64,000 nt of DNA from Peltaster fructicola (taxonomy: Eukaryota; Ascomycota; Dothideomycetes), in the NCBI GenBank assembly GCA_001592805.2, contig CP051139.1, positions 1,612,001 through 1,676,000 on the forward strand. Reading direction: 5' to 3'. Under the pieces are notes generated by a model. The model made no database searches and was not told the origin of the DNA. It saw only the letters and a program-made list of their open reading frames with translations. Positions 1 through 11,300 of this stretch are shown in pieces (the first letter of the stretch is position 1; every line of letters begins with the position of its first letter). The position numbers and the translations under genes were made by a program.

Positions 1-282
1 GCGGTGCCTGTGCTTATCAGTCTCGTGACAAACCTAGTGGAGACTACTGTTGTCGTCACCAGCACAGAATCGGCATCTTCGACAACATACTACGACAATG
101 GTCTGTGGCATACATCATACCCTGTTGAGACAGTACCAACCACCGGAACCACGATGTCGACCGCTTACGTCCAGTCGACCATCGCTCAGGTGGCTTCTTC
201 GTCCGCTAAGATGACTCTTCCAGCATTACCTTCAGCTTCTGGATTGAGCCGTAGAGGTCGAAGTGGTCGACGTGGTGCTTAG
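1..282 (+). CDS. C-terminal end of a Ser/Thr-rich protein (cut by window edge)
   Basis: The reading frame is open from the first base to the stop at 280-282, so this is the last ~93 codons of a longer gene that starts outside the window. The visible part is rich in Thr, Ser and Val, with an Asn-Gly-Leu-Trp-His stretch, and ends in a basic Arg/Gly tail (RRGRSGRRGA). Thr/Ser-rich composition suggests a secreted or cell-surface protein, but the basic tail is not a GPI signal. No family was recognised. Confidence 0.35.
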   Translation, partial: AVPVLISLVTNLVETTVVVTSTESASSTTYYDNGLWHTSYPVETVPTTGTTMSTAYVQSTIAQVASSSAKMTLPALPSASGLSRRGRSGRRGA

Positions 283-593
283 GAATTAAGTTAGGACATC
301 TCTCGACACACTGAAGCCAGCTACAGTCAGCGATGCATGGTGGTAGCCATGACGAGTGCTTCGCGAGAGATTGCATTGTTGGAGTTAAATGATTGACGAT
401 ATGGTGCTCTGCTAGTGCAGCCAAAGAGCAAATGTAATAACGGTTAGAATATAGAACGCCAAAGTAGTGTCCACCTCATTGGTACTGAAGTCTGCTTGTC
501 CCAGTCGTGGTGTCCAACCTCGTGTGCAAGTGAGCTTCCAACCAGTCTCGTCCGAAGGGCAATCCTACTATTCATTCGTTTTGTGTTCGCTCA
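283..593. other. Gene-free stretch
   Basis: This holds the presumed 3' ends of the two flanking genes. No convincing reading frame, RNA gene or repeat was seen. Confidence 0.4.
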
Positions 594-1243
594 TCAACTC
601 TCCACACGCAGCTCCTGCACATATGTCTCGCTGGCAAGCTTGAAGTCGTCGCTACCAGGACTAGGCACAAAGAGAACCTTGGCTCGACAGATCGACCGCA
701 CCTCGTTGCCTGTCTGAAGCAAACCAGATACTCGATCGAAATTGCTTCTGCTTGTCGCGGAGTATACATGCTCGCTGACGAAGGGAGTACTACCGTGTCT
801 CGTGAGCTCAACCATGCCCTCACCACATGCATTCATATCTGCTTCCTCGATATAACTGTCTTCATGGTATGCACCCCTGACTTGATCATGTCGACCTTGT
901 CAATTAGTAGTCTGGACGAGCTGCACATAGCTCCATCGTGCCATGTGATGCAGCGTTGTCGACAATCGACGCTCTGTGATGAGAGCATCTCGCGCGAGCT
1001 CTGATACTTGCCAGTGGCAGATCTGCAAATAGGATGCTTCGGATTGTAGGTGCTGCTCATGAGCTTCATGGTTCGCCAAGCATCATTTCGAAACCCCTTC
1101 CTGGAATCCAAAGGCACAGCACGAAGCTCGCGGCTTAGGGTGTCAGCGCGGCAGGATGGCTTCACGAAGGACTGTGAGATCTGATCAAGATCGTTGTAGG
1201 AGAGACTAATGGTATTCGGTGTACGGTTCTCCTTGAGCGGCAT
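594..1243 (-). CDS. Hypothetical protein, two exons
   Basis: Exon 1 runs 1243-1008 and exon 2 876-594, joined by a 131-bp intron (1007-877) with a GTATCA donor and a TCAG acceptor; 519 nt give a 172-residue product. The joined protein has ordinary coding composition: a basic N-terminal half with PLDSRKGFRNDAWRTM, then an acidic stretch with EDSYIEEADMNACGEG just after the splice. Without the splice the first frame ends at a stop that overlaps the start of the second frame, so the two pieces look like one gene. No domain, signal peptide or membrane segment was recognised. It could be a lineage-specific orphan. The exact acceptor is less certain than the exons. Confidence 0.42.
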
Positions 1244-2171
1244 GACATCGCGCTATCGCGCTCGCAGACACTTCGAAATAGTAGTTGGTCAAGTCAAAGC
1301 CGTGTAGATGATGGAGTGAACACAGGACTTGTCAAGAGCGTGCCGCATCCGTTCGTCCCTGATCACTGCGCAGTGATATCAGCACACCACCTACCTTGGT
1401 CTGTCTGGTTATAACTTGCCCTTATTCCTCTTGCTCAGGACACAAAAGTGCTCAGGCGCATGCGCCGTCCTAAGACCCTCGTCTGTACCGCTCACATTCC
1501 AGCGCAATAGTAGCTTTATCATGGTCTGGATCGTGGATTAACGCAAGGTCCAGTCGGTGACGTAGTCTTGCTACTCGCTGCGGTCGATCAGCTAGCAGTA
1601 GCTTCTCAATCAGATCGGGATCACATCAACAGACATTGTAGGAGCTGGGTCACCAATGGAAAATGCTCATAGCAGTGTACGTCCTTCGAGTGTAGTCCTC
1701 CTGCTGAGACGATGATGCGTTCGAAAGGCCAGCCTCTTGCAGTGCCGCTGGCTGGCAGCGAAGAACTCAATAACGTTGGGCGTGTTGCCTGCACAAGGCA
1801 GCGGAGAAGTTGTGGTATTGTGAGGCCGTATTCACTCATCCGTGGGCACGCGAGGTTTTGAAGAGGATTGGCACTGTCTTCTCAGCAGATCTACCATCAA
1901 TCTACAGACAGCAGGCTCTAACCCCTTCCGGGAAAGGCCGGGTGGATCAATCGTTGATGATCTACAGCAGGCACGCCAGGAACCAAGCTTTTAGCTGGCC
2001 TGATAAGCATCCTTGCCTCCAGGATAATGCCTGGTGGTACATACATCACTTTTGTACATACGCCGCAATGCCTGTATCGTTTGTCATGAGGATCTTTCAC
2101 TCTCCACCTGCTCTCACACGACCGTCGAGAAGACGCCATTGTCCTTATCCTCTATCACACTCTTGACACTG
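1244..2171. other. Intergenic region between divergent genes
   Basis: This is upstream of both the unknown minus-strand gene and the MFS gene. A 72-codon minus frame at 1621-1839 was considered and not accepted. No repeat or RNA gene was seen. Confidence 0.4.
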
Positions 2172-3780
2172 ATGTCGAACGAAGAGACAGATCACTCGTG
2201 TGCAGTACCTGTGCCAACTGGAGTAGAGCCTCTAGGATCTTCAGGCATAGGGCTCACAGCTGTCGCTACGAGCGAGAATGAGAAGGGCACGGGTCAGTCC
2301 TTGGACATTACAACCACCGACAACAGTTCAGATGTCGTTCTCGTGGACTATGAAGCGAATGATCCAGAGAATCCTTTGAACTGGTCAGCGACCAGACGAT
2401 GGCTGATCGTACTTGCTATCGCATGGATGGGTTTTGTCAGGTGACAACTCTCTCAATAAGCACTCGACCTCAACTGACCAGAGCAGTGTCTTTGCGACGA
2501 TGACCATCACACCTACAGCGCCACAGATCTTGCAAGAGTTCCATTCAACCAGCTCCCTTGACCAGACCCTGCTCGTCACGATACTAGAGCTTGGCGAAGG
2601 ATGTGGACCGTTTTTCATTGCGCCTCTCTCCGAGCGATTCGGTCGTCTTCCAGTGTTTCATGTTGGCAACCTCCTCGCACTCCTCTGTCTGATAGCCTGC
2701 GCCCTGAGCGTGAACATACCCATGGTGATCGCATTCCGATTCTTGACCGGCATGTTCCTGTCGATTCTTACACTGGGGCCCGCCATCGTTGGAGATTTGT
2801 TCGAGACGGACTCGACCGGCTTGACTATGGCGTTGGCGATGGGACTCCAGATGCTGGCAGATTTCATCTCACCAGTCGCGGGCTCCTACATTGCGTCGGA
2901 CCTGGGATGGCGATGGGCAATCTGGCTGGCGGCCATTGTGCTTGGCTTCTTTGGTCTTTTCCTGCTGCTTGTGCTTCGAGAGACATATTCAGTCCTCATT
3001 CTCAAGAGGAAGGCAGAACGCCTACAAAGGGAGAGCACAGACGGCAAGCAGTATCGCTCCAAGCACCAAGCGCATGTTGATGCGTCCACCATCTTGGAAA
3101 GCGTTACAAAACCAATCTATCTCCTGCTACAGTCTCCCATCCTCACGCTTACGACCAGCTACATGGCTATCAAGTACGCTTTGGTTGCGTTATTCCTCTC
3201 CACCATCACAGAGGTTATGGAATCAATGTACCCAGACGTCTTCACTACAGCTTCGGTTGGCTTGACGTTTCTCAGTTTCGCCATCGGCAACACCATCGCT
3301 CTGGTCTTCTACAGCCTCACATCCGATCGTTTCATCATGCGTGAGAAGCGAAGGAAGGGCGATGCCTACAAGCCAGAGACGAGACTGGTGCATCTGTTCT
3401 ATGCCGCACTCATTCTGCCAGTAGGTTTCCTTATCTACGGTTGGACGTTGCAATATCACGCTCACTATATCGTGCCACTCGTTGGCACGACTGTTGCGGG
3501 ATTCAGTATGACGCTGTCAACTCTACCGATCGAAACATACGTCGTGGATGTCTACAAGATTCATGCCGCATCTGCCATAGCTGCTGGTGTCATCTTTCGG
3601 GCCACCGCTGGAGCTTTCCTACCATTGATTGGCTTTCCTTTATATCATAGCATTGGTCTAGGCTGGGGAAACACTGTACTAGCATTGCTTGCAGCTGTCT
3701 TCGTTCTCCCACTGGGCATGCTGCTGAGATATGGAGACTGGTGGCGCAGTAGAGAACGATTTGGCTCAACCGGACGATAG
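2172..3780 (+). CDS. MFS transporter, DHA1 drug:H+ antiporter type
   Basis: A 520-residue integral membrane protein, expected to export small molecules by proton antiport. Exon 1 is 2172-2440 and exon 2 2487-3780, with a 46-bp intron (2441-2486). The N terminus carries DPENPLNWS just before the first membrane helix, a hallmark of the Tpo1/Flr1-like DHA1 group. About twelve hydrophobic segments follow; SERFGRLPVF fits the cytoplasmic loop 2-3 motif, and a charged central loop (KRKAERLQRE and following) separates the two six-helix halves. The start was chosen at the MSNEE methionine, since upstream in-frame ATGs precede non-transporter-like sequence. The substrate cannot be told, and no biosynthetic genes adjoin it. 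Confidence 0.9.
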
Positions 3781-4490
3781 TTTGACTGTCACTTGCAGAC
3801 GTGCCTACTCGCGATCAGTCCTTGCAGTCCGCGACTCAAGGACACACAACCCGTTGTGCACATATCCTCTTAAACTATTTGGTCTTGCATGAAGTCGATC
3901 CAAGGTCTCAGCCGTCAAACGAGAGCGACTCTATCTCTGACATCAGCGATACAAGCATGCTCGCATGTGCCATGGCCATGGCGGGTTATATCAGGGCTGG
4001 ATATACTGATGTTGTACACGATGTATCTAGTTCCACAGCAGCCGATCTGTCCGAGTGTGATTCGGGACGAGCTGAAAGCTTCAGCTGAGCCGAGCCAGCT
4101 ATTCATAGCTCATGCCATGTAAGGACTTCTCGTTTCAGTGATACAGAGGGCTGCCAATGCGTACCGGGAGCGTCAGCGGCAGAAGTGCTCACAAATGGCG
4201 GCCCAGGCGACGTCCAAACATTATCAACGAGCGATCTGGTCGAGCGAGACCGTCGCAGTCTTATGACACACTCAGGGATGATCCTATGTTGCGATGTTCT
4301 AGATATACTTGTCAGGAATGAGCTCTGCAATGCGGTGTAACTGATGGAAATGCACTAGTCAACTTGAGTGCCTAAGGCATAAAATGACGCTCTGCTTGCT
4401 CTCGGACGCGTGAGCTTGCTGCGTTTCGTTCGCTCGATCGTCATATCTTGAAATTGACTGCAATGTTGCCTTGATCGGACCCGATACCAA
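3781..4490. other. Intergenic region
   Basis: This is downstream of the MFS gene and upstream of VPS35. Overlapping short frames on both strands lack family features. Nothing else was seen. Confidence 0.4.
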
Positions 4491-7197
4491 ATGAGCAGTA
4501 TGGAAGCATCGCCGCCTCCCGTGGAGGATCAGGCTCGACTGAGGGAGGATGCGCTGGCTGTAGTTCACCAGCAACAGGCGCTCATGCGCCGATGCCTGGA
4601 AACGCCTGGCAAATTGATGGATGCATTGAAGTGCAGGTATGAAGCATGCACGAGATATCTGAACTTTTGCTGATCCATCTAGCTCTACACTTGTATCGGA
4701 ACTTCGGACGAGCAACCTTGGACCAAAACAGTACTATGAGCTATACATGGCAGTGTTTGATGCACTGCAGGACCTCTCTGTATATCTTCGAGACTCACAC
4801 CCGGTGAACCACTTGGCAGATCTCTACGAACTGGTACAATATGCCGGCAACATTGTTCCTCGCCTTTACCTCATGATAACAGTCGGTACAGTCTACATGG
4901 GCATTGAAGACGCACCAGTGAAAGAGATTATGAAGGACATGATGGAAATGAGCAGAGGCGTACAGCATCCTGTACGCGGACTTTTCCTCAGATACTACTT
5001 GAGTGGTCAGGCTCGAGATCGTCTGCCTACCGGTAATGGTGACGGCCCAGAGGGCAATTTACAGGACAGCATATCTTTCATCTTGACCAACTTCGTTGAG
5101 ATGAACAAGCTGTGGGTGCGTCTGCAACATCAAGGACATTCGCGGGAACGAGACATGCGGACACAAGAGCGCAAGGAGCTGCAGCTGCTGGTGGGCAGTA
5201 ACCTCGACAAGCTCAGCAAGCTGGTTGACATGGAGAGTTATAAGAATGTCATACTGCAGCCTCTATTGGAGCAGGTCGTGCAGTGTCGCGATGTGCTTGC
5301 ACAGGAATACCTCCTTGAGGTTATCACACAGGTGTTCCCTGACGAGTTTCACTTACACACACTAGATCAATTCCTCTCAGCAACTGCGCGACTGAACCCT
5401 CACGTTAACATCAAGTCTATCGTCATTGGCTTGATGAACCGACTGGCAGCATATGCACTACGGGAAGCCGAATCAGAAAACACTGATGATAAGCAAAAGA
5501 GTGAGGACGACGCTGTGGCTGCTCTAATGGCACGTCTGAAGCTTCAAAAAGAGGCTACTGAGGCGAAAGCCACAGAAAATGGCGATACTACGGAACAGGG
5601 AGCAGAAGCGGCAGAGACCGCGACGACAGACGCACAGGCGCCTAGCACCGAAGAAATCAACGGCACAACTTCACGAAACAGGGGCATCCCGGACAGTATT
5701 AAGCTGTTCGAGATCTTCCACGAGCAGGTCGTGCACCTCATCAGCTTGCAAAGATTGCCTATACAAGACATTACGGCTCTGTTGGTATCGCTTATCAATC
5801 TGGCCCTGAATGTTTACCCTGAGAGGCTTCACTACGCTGATCAGGTTCTCGAATATGCTACTAAGGAGACTGCAAGATTCAGCAATTCTCCAGAGCTACA
5901 CGCTCCAGCTTCACAGTCGAGCCTACTCGCACTCCTCCTTGCTCCAGTACGAGCATATCACTCCCTGTTCACAGCTCTGGCTCTCCCCAGCTTCGTACCA
6001 CTCTTCCAACAACAAACTTACGCAACTCGACGTCAGGTCGCTGGTGAGGTCGCTCGAAATCTTCTTCGCAACGAAATCAACATCACAACTCCGGAACAGC
6101 TTGATGGAGTGCTCTCGATCCTTTCGGTGCTTGTCAAGGATGGTGTGCAACCGCCAGCAGGCTACACAGGCGGCCCTGTAAGAAGGGGCGCATCAGAAAC
6201 AGATGAAACCGTCGAAGAACAAGGCTGGCTCGCACGAATAGTACATCTCTTGAAAGGAAAGGACAATACGACACAATTTCAGCTGCTGCAAAAGACCCGC
6301 ACAGCTTTTGCCGAAGGCAACGAAAGGACGAAATACACTACTCCTGCTCTCATCACACAATCACTAAGACTGGCACGAAACTTCAAGCGTCGTGAACACC
6401 TCTCCGACGATGACTTCCAAGCACAATCGACAGCATTGTACAAGTTCGCTCACACCATGTTGTCCTCTTTATATCAGCGGTATCCGTCTGCAGGTGTTCC
6501 GGACTTAGTACTCCGTTTGTTCGTCTCCTGCGGACAGGTAGCATCGCAGTGCGAGAACGAGGACGTTGCATATGAGTACTTTGCACAAGCTTTCACAGTA
6601 TACGAGGAAAGCATTTCAGATTCCAGGAGCCAGTTCCAGGCAATATGCATTATAGCTGGGGCGTTATCAGGCTGCAGTGATCGCTTTAGCAAGGAGAACT
6701 ACGACACACTAATCACGAAAGCAGCTTTACATGGCAGTAAGCTACTCAAGAAACCGGACCAGTGCCGAGCAGTGTACCTCGCGAGTCACCTCTGGTGGGC
6801 TGTGGAGCAGACTGAGAGGCCTGAGGGTAGCAAAGAGGTTCGTACGAGCATGACCCATCAGTTGTAATGCTAACATATACTCCAGCCTTATCGTGATGGC
6901 AAACGAGTCCTTGAGTGCCTGCAGCGTGCGTTGAAGGTAGCGGACGCTTGCATGGACACTGCTGTGTCTGTCGAACTTTTCGTCGAGATCCTCAACCGCT
7001 ACGTGTACTACTTTGACCAGGAGAATGACGCTGTGACGACAAAATACCTCAATGGGTTGATCGAGCTCATACACTCGAATCTTAACACGAGCGAGAATGT
7101 GCCTGGATTGGACAATCCGAAGAAGCACTTTCAGCGCACTCTTGACTACATCAATAGCAGAGAGTATGAGGGCGTGGAGACTGGACCAAAGGAGTAA
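4491..7197 (+). CDS. VPS35: Retromer subunit Vps35
   Basis: Cargo-binding scaffold of the retromer coat, which retrieves receptors from endosomes to the Golgi. Three exons, 4491-4636, 4683-6837 and 6886-7197, give 870 residues, normal for the family. Intron 1 (46 bp) is certain because joining restores [18 protein letters not shown], a classic Vps35 block. Intron 2 (48 bp) has a weak GTTCGT donor, chosen because only it keeps phase with [12 protein letters not shown]. The protein is alpha-helical throughout (HEAT-like solenoid). An acidic, low-complexity linker near residues 265-320 ([19 protein letters not shown]) separates the N- and C-terminal solenoids, and the C terminus has the conserved [19 protein letters not shown]. 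It is convergent with the complex I gene, 305 bp away. Confidence 0.95.
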
Positions 7198-7502
7198 TGA
7201 GCAAGCGATGGCTTGGAAGCTTTGCCGTGCCACTCGAGGTGCGTTATTGCTGGTCAACTTAATAGAGGATCTGGAGCAGTAATACGACCAAGCGCTACAT
7301 ATGCTTGTGCAGCACTGATTCTCAGTGCGCTTTGCAAAAGTTATGACACACATCAGTGAAAAGCAGAATGCCGAGAGTTTGGTCAAGTTCCATGTACACA
7401 CATACAGAAATGCAAGGTAGCAGGCTCAGTATCTCACTGATACCTGTCAATCCCATTTGCGCCAATCTTACAACGCACTGTCACGGAGAGTCTCTTTGTC
7501 CA
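7198..7502. other. Short convergent intergenic spacer
   Basis: Shared 3' flank of VPS35 and the complex I gene. No gene was seen. Confidence 0.45.
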
Positions 7503-8166
7503 TCATGCTCCTCCTGTGCGCTGCGCTTCGAGCTCGAGCTCGGCTTGTCTGTAGTATTTAGCGGTGTCGACTCCGTGATATGGGTGATTGACAAAGTTGA
7601 ACCACGGCATAACGGCAAGCCACACTCCAGTGTACTTGCTATTTCGGTGGGCAACACCTTGCATGTAGTCCGTCATCGTACTCACGCCATACAGTGGAAG
7701 ACCTTTGATGACTCTGTCGGTCATCTCTCTCATATCCATATCAATTTCGCGTCGATTCTCTGTGAAGCCATAGAATCGAGCAGTCGATCGCGAGTAGGCC
7801 AGTAGGAAGCCAGCTGCTACGCCTGCAAAGCCAGCCACTCTCAAAATCGATCGAGTTGCTTGTTTCGGGAGGCCGGTTGGGTCCATTCTTTCCGACAACA
7901 TTATTCCACCAGGTATAACTGCGCCAACTGCAATTCCCTCCAGATAGTCTCTTGGACGCAGGTAGCGGACGACTCGTGTGAAGTGTGGATCGCTGTCAAT
8001 GAGCTAATACTTGTCAGTCCGGCTGCTGTTGTGAGCATCGAAGACTTACAGGATATGGTGAGCGGACGGGTTTCGCAATGACCTGCGATCGCGATGTGCG
8101 GCCGAGCTCAGGACCTTCTCGCACCGAGATCACGGCCGGGGGGTGGTTGGAATCACCGCTTGCCAT
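7503..8166 (-). CDS. NADH:ubiquinone oxidoreductase 21 kDa subunit (complex I)
   Basis: Accessory subunit of mitochondrial complex I (the Neurospora 21 kDa family), located at the inner membrane. Exon 1 is 8166-8050 and exon 2 8003-7503, with a 46-bp GTAAGT intron, giving 205 residues. The N-terminal domain shows PYPLIDSDPHFTRVVRYLRP, which spans the splice junction and confirms it. The C-terminal domain contains SMTDY/YMQGVAHRNSKYTG and a hydrophobic helix around FAGVAAGFLLAYSRS. The start is the first ATG after the divergent promoter. It faces the Aquarius gene head-to-head with 194 bp between start codons, so the two probably share promoter elements. Confidence 0.92.
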
Positions 8167-8360
8167 CTTGCTGATAGTCGTTGCAATGGCTGGCGTAGGT
8201 AGAAAGCAATAAGTTCAAGGCTCGAGGTCGTCGTCGCAGCTTGGTGCATTGGCCATGCAAAGCGTGCCTCAGGCATAAAAGTTCCGTCACTAAAGTCAAC
8301 ACGCGGATCTCGCGTCAAGCTCTTCGACAATAACCACAAATATGGCATGACGAGTATAAC
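8167..8360. promoter_or_regulatory. Bidirectional promoter: complex I 21 kDa subunit / Aquarius
   Basis: The 194 bp between two divergent start codons must hold both core promoters and both 5' leaders. No specific binding site was recognised with confidence. Confidence 0.5.
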
Positions 8361-11300
8361 ATGCAACATCCGACCGTCGCAGATCTCACGAGCGAGAGCA
8401 GTCACTTTGCACAGCTTGCCCGTAAGACATGGCTTCTAGCTGATGGACGAGAAGCAAAAGCCAGCGCGAATATAATAAAAAATGAGCTTTACGACAAGCT
8501 TGAAGCCGAACACTTTGATCAGGCGCAGGTCGTACTGCTTGAGCAGCTCCAATGTCTCGAGCGCTTCCTCTGGCCTGGATATTCCGATACTGCTTCTGAT
8601 CAGCATGTCGTACTCATCATACTGCTCGTGAACGCAAAGCTGCGAGCGAAGCTGCCACCATGGAACATCTTCCTTAACCATCCGGAGCACTTCCCACACT
8701 TCATTCGCAATGTTTTGCGGCTGATCATTGACCCTGCGTTGCCAGTCAAGGTCAAGCTTCACCTCTTATGCTTTCTCAATGGAGCCTTCCAATCCCTAGA
8801 CGTTGCGATCATCCGCAAAGAGTGTGCACCACTTGTGTCGATATCGATATGGCACAATCTGCACAGTCCTGCCCTACTAGAACTCAAACTAGCACAGAGT
8901 CCACATGCACAGAAGGCTTGGAAGAGTTCCAATAGGAGGTACGAGAATGCAGACGAAGACATGAAGAATCAGCTGCAATTAGAAAGAGGGTGGTTGTACA
9001 CATTGATCCTGGATCTTTTGAAACGAATGTACGATACAGGCACAAATGTGGATGGAAGACAAGAAAACGTCCGCTATAGCGAGCGAGTGCTTGAGCTGCT
9101 TTGCGATCTGGAATCACAGCTGCCAACCAGGAGATACACCAACAGTCTTTTGGAGGATCTGAACGTGGCGTCTGCAATCCGATCGTCGCCATTGTACGCT
9201 GACGAAGAAAGCAAGCTACTGCGTGAATTGGCGTTACTGCTCGACCATTATATCACCTTCCCACTCGATGACCAGACTGGCCAGCAGTGGTCAGCAAAAG
9301 AGCACGATGAGAGGCAGAACGCAAGGATATCAAGGTTCCAGAAGGCAGCGCTCAAGACGCAGCCCGAAAAGCTCAAGATGCTGTACCTGGCAAACGCAGG
9401 CTCGTTAGCGCAGAAAGATGAACTACAAGGCCAGCTGGACGCCCTCTCTGATGCCGAGCTAGTTCGATTGTGTACTCAGGTTCACATCAGAACGACCTAT
9501 CCGGACGGCGTTGGCGTTGTCGTGGATCGAGCGATGCTTTACGAGCTCGTCTGGTCCTTTGTCGAGCGACGGCCATATTTTGTAGATGTCGTCCGAGATA
9601 TGTCTACAGCACCAACAGAGACGCATCTATATGATTCTTCCATCATCAATTCCGAAGCCTACGACCAGTCTCGTCCACTGGCTCTCCCTAAGCTCAACCT
9701 CCAATTTCTATCTTCTGGGGACTTCCTATGGCGGTCGTTCATCTTATCAAGGTGTGAAGCCTTCTACGAGATCAAAGCACATCTCGAAGACACTCTCAAG
9801 CGAATTCAGCCCAAAAACCAGACTTCCGGAAGGGTTGTCTTTGACGGCTTTTCTCGGATGGCGATCCCTATCAACAAGCCTGCGATCGTCAATGTCGAAG
9901 CAGCACGAGTTGGCGAGGGTGTTCCTGCTGAGGTTAAGGCAGAGGTTGTCCTCGATGTAAGCAGACTGCAACCAGGACTGCGAAGAGAATGGGAGCAGCT
10001 GAAGCCTGGAGATGTGATCTTCCTCGTTGCAGTCACGCCGCAGCAACGCAGCACTAATGGAATCGCAAGCCACATTACGGACAGCGAGAAGGCAGGCCTC
10101 AAGGCAATTCGTTGTGCCGAAGTGATTACTGTACTTGACGACAACGGGCGACCTCTGCGTCGACAGGGCAACCCCTCAGACGATGAGTACCATGAACCGC
10201 AACAGAGAAGGTTGATGCTCAAACTTGACCCAATAGCGTACAAGATGGACCAAGATCGCAAGAAGGCCGACATTTATGAAAGCATCAACCTTGTCGTTCG
10301 ACGACGCGGCCGGGAGAACAATTTTAAAGCCGTGCTTGACAGCATCAAGAGCTTGTTACTGTCTAGTGCCACAGTGCCTAAGTGGCTACAAGATGTCTTC
10401 CTCGGGTTCGGCGACCCGTCGTCAGCAAGCTACAAACGTCTGCCCAACAGATTGACAAGCGTGGACTTCAGAGACACTTTTGTCGATTGGCAGCACCTTA
10501 TCGAAGGTCTGCCAGGCAAGGTGATTGAGCCTGACCCATCGGTTGATGCCTCGTTTGGACCGCCTTATGTCCTAGAGGCAAGCACTACAGTTGAGCCTGT
10601 CGCACGACCAACGAAGAAGCGCAAACGAGAAGCCAATATCGCAGCTGAGACATCTATGCCTATTGTTAAATCCATCAAGGTCAGCACGTATCGGCAACCC
10701 AGCCAAGGGCCATATCTCGAAGATGCTCCAAAAATCAATACTGTGCGGTTCACTTCGACGCAGATAGAAGCTATTACCTCTGGCACACAGCCAGGACTGA
10801 CGATGATCGTTGGGCCGCCTGGAACTGGTAAGACTGATGTAGCAACACAAATCATCAGCAATATCTATCACGACTTCCCTGCCGAACGGACTCTACTTGT
10901 CGCTCATTCGAATCAAGCATTGAATCAGCTGTTCGCAAAGATAACAGCGCTCGACATTGATGCACGGCATCTGCTTCGTCTCGGCCATGGCGAGGAAGAA
11001 CTCAGCACGGATGTATCATTTTCGAAGGCAGGTCGGGTGGAGAGCTTCCTTGAGCAAGGAGGTCATTACCTTGCCGAAGTACAGAGACTTGCCTCAAGTA
11101 TCGCTGCTCCAGGTGCCCATGGCAACAGCTGTGAGACGGCTGCATACTTTCACGAGGTCTATATTACTCCTCTATGGAAGAGATATTGGGCTGCAGTCGA
11201 CGCAACAGATTCATCAGAGGAACTCGCATCTGCATTCCCATTCCACTCCTACTTCTCCACCGCTCCCCAGCCACTTTTCCCGAATGGAGGCGATCGCAGT

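Noticed and set aside
1621-1839. 72-codon minus-strand frame
   Set aside because: Composition is passable, but no upstream exon, motif or convincing splice site could be attached.
2172-3780. MFS gene as part of a toxin or metabolite cluster
   Set aside because: No synthase, P450, regulator or tailoring gene is nearby; the neighbours are housekeeping genes.
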